Position numbers and translations under genes: made by a program
Source: Clostridium sp. CAG:1024
GTDB lineage: Bacteria; Bacillota; Clostridia; Christensenellales; CAG-138
Assembly (NCBI GenBank): GCA_000432015.1
Contig: HF985523.1
Location: 55,840 to 63,531, forward strand
DNA: 7,692 bases
Direction of reading: 5' to 3'
Part shown: positions 6,732 to 7,692 of the stretch, piece after piece
How the letters are laid out: each line of letters opens with the position of its first letter
Numbering within the stretch: the first letter of the stretch is position 1
The notes under the pieces: generated by a model
What the model was told of the DNA's origin: nothing
What the model saw: the letters and a program-made list of their open reading frames with translations, nothing else
Database searches by the model: none

Positions 6732-6760
6732 ATTGTAAACGCTTTCACGCGATAAAGCAA
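6732..6760 (-). promoter_or_regulatory. Predicted promoter of the yerC-rqcH-rdgB-phosphodiesterase operon
   Basis: On the minus strand: TTGCTT (6760-6755), exactly 17 nt, TACAAT (6737-6732; 5 of 6 to consensus). The start would be near 6725, so the ribosome binding site (6724-6718) sits at the very 5' end of the message and the leader is only about 15 nt. No other promoter is evident inside the operon before the XRE gene. Confidence 0.65.
6734..6747. promoter_or_regulatory. CcpA catabolite-response element (cre) within the operon promoter
   Basis: The minus-strand sequence TGAAAGCGTTTACA fits the published cre consensus TGWAANCGNTNWCA at every defined position, and so does its complement. 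It occupies the -35/-10 spacer and the upstream half of the -10 box, a position where CcpA binding is expected to repress. Other LacI/GalR-family regulators recognise similar palindromes, so the binding protein is an inference. Confidence 0.65.
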
Positions 6761-6879
6761 GAATCAGCCGCGCGCCCGGGCGTCGCTTTCAGCGTTCCCT
6801 GCGCAAACAAGCATGGCGCGGCGTACAGCCCTTTTCGGAATGCGTCGATCGAATCAAAAGGAGCAGATAGAACAAACGG

Positions 6880-6916
6880 AAAATAAAGAAATCCGGCATA
6901 TCAGTGACATGCCGGA
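6880..6916 (-). terminator. Intrinsic terminator of rpsT
   Basis: In minus-strand RNA, TCCGGCAT (6916-6909) pairs with ATGCCGGA (6899-6892), extendable by a G-U pair, and is followed by a U-rich tail ATTTCTTTATTTT. It starts about 25 nt after the rpsT stop and isolates rpsT from the yerC operon. The remaining 120 nt up to the yerC -35 hold nothing I recognise. Confidence 0.82.
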
Positions 6917-6940
6917 AACTGAAACAATATTCTGAGGGGC

Positions 6941-7204
6941 TTACAGCGCCTGCGCTTGTTTCTTGGCGAGTTGCGCCTTCTTGCGGTTGGCTGCGTTCTT
7001 GTGGATCACGCCCTTGGTGGCAGCATGATCAACGGTGCTGACGGCCTTCAGGTATGCAGCCTGCGCGGCATCCTTATCCTCAGCGTTAAGCGCCTCATCA
7101 AAACGGCGGATCGCGGTCTTAAGAGCGGACTTTTCCATGCGATTGCGCAGATTCTGCTTCTCCGTGACCTTGACACGCTTGATAGCGGACTTAATGTTAG
7201 CCAA
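6941..7204 (-). CDS. rpsT: 30S ribosomal protein bS20
   Basis: bS20 is a primary 16S rRNA-binding protein of the 30S body. From the chosen start the protein reads (M)ANIKSAIKRVKVTEKQNLRN and has 87 residues, matching the family N-terminus and length. It is very lysine- and arginine-rich, with the typical end HKNAANRKKAQLAKKQAQ. Initiation is at TTG (7204-7202): this gives the canonical MANIKSAIKR and is spaced 7 nt from AGGGGGTGA. An in-frame ATG at 7234 would add ten residues unlike any bS20 and would leave that ribosome binding site inside the gene. A strong promoter lies upstream and a terminator downstream, so the gene is monocistronic. The UUG start recalls Escherichia coli rpsT, where a UUG start is linked to autogenous translational control. 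Confidence 0.96.
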   Translation of the reverse strand: MANIKSAIKRVKVTEKQNLRNRMEKSALKTAIRRFDEALNAEDKDAAQAAYLKAVSTVDHAATKGVIHKNAANRKKAQLAKKQAQAL

Positions 7205-7211
7205 AACCCAT

Positions 7212-7220
7212 TCACCCCCT
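7212..7220 (-). promoter_or_regulatory. Ribosome binding site that fixes the rpsT TTG start
   Basis: AGGGGGTGA on the minus strand lies 7 nt before TTG 7204-7202. An out-of-frame ATG (7211-7209) immediately follows it and opens a four-codon frame ending in TAA at 7197. That ATG is too close to the site for efficient use, which supports TTG as the start. Confidence 0.8.
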
Positions 7221-7249
7221 GTACAAATATTCAAACTCGAACAGAAAAC

Positions 7250-7278
7250 ATTTTAGCACACCCGCACACCGATTGCAA
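7250..7278 (-). promoter_or_regulatory. Predicted strong promoter of rpsT
   Basis: On the minus strand: TTGCAA (7278-7273), 17-nt spacer, TAAAAT (7255-7250) with an upstream TG-C extended -10. The start would be near 7243, leaving a leader of about 39 nt. This strength suits a ribosomal protein gene. The downstream leader is AT-rich and shows no obvious attenuator. Confidence 0.75.
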
Positions 7279-7306
7279 GCAGTATTTTCGGGATTTCTTG
7301 GGAAAA

Positions 7307-7692
7307 TCAGAAACGGATCGGCATTCTTTTCAGCCGAAGCGCGTTGAGCAGCACCGTAACGGAGGAAAGACACATCAAAAGCGCTGCGAACGGCGGTGAG
7401 AGCAGCGGCCCGCCGAACAACGTCAGTGCGCCCGCTGCGAGCGGAATGGCGATCCCGTGGTAGAAGAAGGCCCAAATAAGGTTTTGACGGAGGATACGCA
7501 TGACGGCACGGCTGATGCTGAGCGTTTCCGCGATGCTCTCAATCCGGCCGCGCAGCAGAACGACGTCCGCCGAAGCGAGGGCAGCATCCATTCCCGTTCC
7601 CATCGCAAAGCCAATGTCGGCTGTGCCAAGCGCAATGGCGTCGTTGATCCCGTCTCCCGCCATACCGGTGCGGGGCCCGCCCTGCTGAAGGG
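7307..7692 (-). CDS. Copper-type P1B ATPase, C-terminal part (5' end outside window)
   Basis: The frame is open to the window edge and stops at TGA (7309-7307); 127 residues are visible. They begin in the P domain with GMAGDGINDAIAL, the hinge motif GDGxND that helps bind Mg2+, then FAMGTGMDAALASADVVLL. Two C-terminal membrane helices follow: NLIWAFFYHGIAIPLAAGAL and FAALLMCLSSVTVLLNALRL. The second carries the MxxSS motif (M97-S100-S101 counted from the Met before AGDG) of Cu(I)-exporting CopA enzymes, and this segment is unlike the ZntA or Kdp types. The first helix has YH where CopA normally has YN. Function is probably Cu+ export across the cytoplasmic membrane, but the CPC motif, phosphorylation site and metal-binding domains lie outside the window. 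No convincing terminator separates it from rpsT, which has its own promoter. Confidence 0.88.
   Translation of the reverse strand, partial: LQQGGPRTGMAGDGINDAIALGTADIGFAMGTGMDAALASADVVLLRGRIESIAETLSISRAVMRILRQNLIWAFFYHGIAIPLAAGALTLFGGPLLSPPFAALLMCLSSVTVLLNALRLKRMPIRF

Noticed and set aside
6764..6814. Minus-strand 16-codon frame upstream of the yerC promoter, considered as a leader peptide
   Set aside because: It ends before the predicted -35, has no Shine-Dalgarno sequence, no run of a single amino acid codon, and no attenuator follows.
7205..7234. ATG at 7234 as the rpsT start
   Set aside because: It would add ten residues absent from the bS20 family, and the strong ribosome binding site points to TTG 7204 instead.
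7284..7307. ATTTTC/GAAAAT hairpin at the end of the P-type ATPase gene as a terminator
   Set aside because: The stem is A/T-rich, only 6 bp with a 12-nt loop, overlaps the stop codon and has no U-tract.
1..7692. Mobile element, CRISPR array, tRNA, rRNA, defence or biosynthetic system
   Set aside because: I saw no transposase, integrase, repeat-spacer pattern, cloverleaf or toxin-antitoxin pair; the genes are core housekeeping genes with similar composition.

Overview
The window is chromosomal core-genome sequence from a bacterium that looks like a fairly GC-rich member of the Bacillota, most likely class Clostridia. The evidence is an RqcH (NFACT) protein, a YerC/YecD-type TrpR-like regulator, a clostridial-type glycogen phosphorylase, strong AGGAGG-like ribosome binding sites, sigma-A-like promoters with 17-bp spacers, and a perfect match to the CcpA cre consensus. 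I cannot place it below class. There is no transposase, integrase, phage gene, CRISPR array, tRNA or rRNA.

Layout. Positions 1-426 (+) hold the 3' end of a SAM-dependent methyltransferase gene. A promoter and an 83-nt leader then precede glgP (621-2993, +), followed by an intrinsic terminator that probably works in both directions. Every other gene is on the minus strand. An XRE regulator with a C-terminal zinc ribbon (3108-3551) converges on glgP and has its own likely promoter. Upstream of it is a compact operon read in the order yerC (6399-6710), rqcH (4678-6393), rdgB (4088-4687), YfcE/YsnB-type phosphodiesterase (3621-4091). These genes are 5 nt apart or overlap by 10 and 4 nt. Further upstream is monocistronic rpsT (6941-7204), which has a clear promoter, a TTG start and a terminator. 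The window ends inside the 3' part of a copper-type P1B ATPase gene (7307-7692).

How the parts work together. The operon joins a small DNA-binding protein to housekeeping quality control. RqcH adds alanine tails to nascent chains on stalled 50S subunits, RdgB removes deaminated purine nucleotides from the NTP pool, and the phosphodiesterase is a frequent RdgB neighbour in Bacillota. The operon promoter carries a perfect cre between its -35 and -10 boxes, so carbon catabolite control of ribosome rescue is the most interesting testable idea here. glgP breaks down glycogen or maltodextrin to glucose-1-phosphate.

I see no undescribed multi-gene system. The noteworthy signals are regulatory (the cre, very short leaders, an inverted repeat over the XRE promoter, the rpsT TTG start with a nested mini-ORF) plus a YN-to-YH change in the ATPase.
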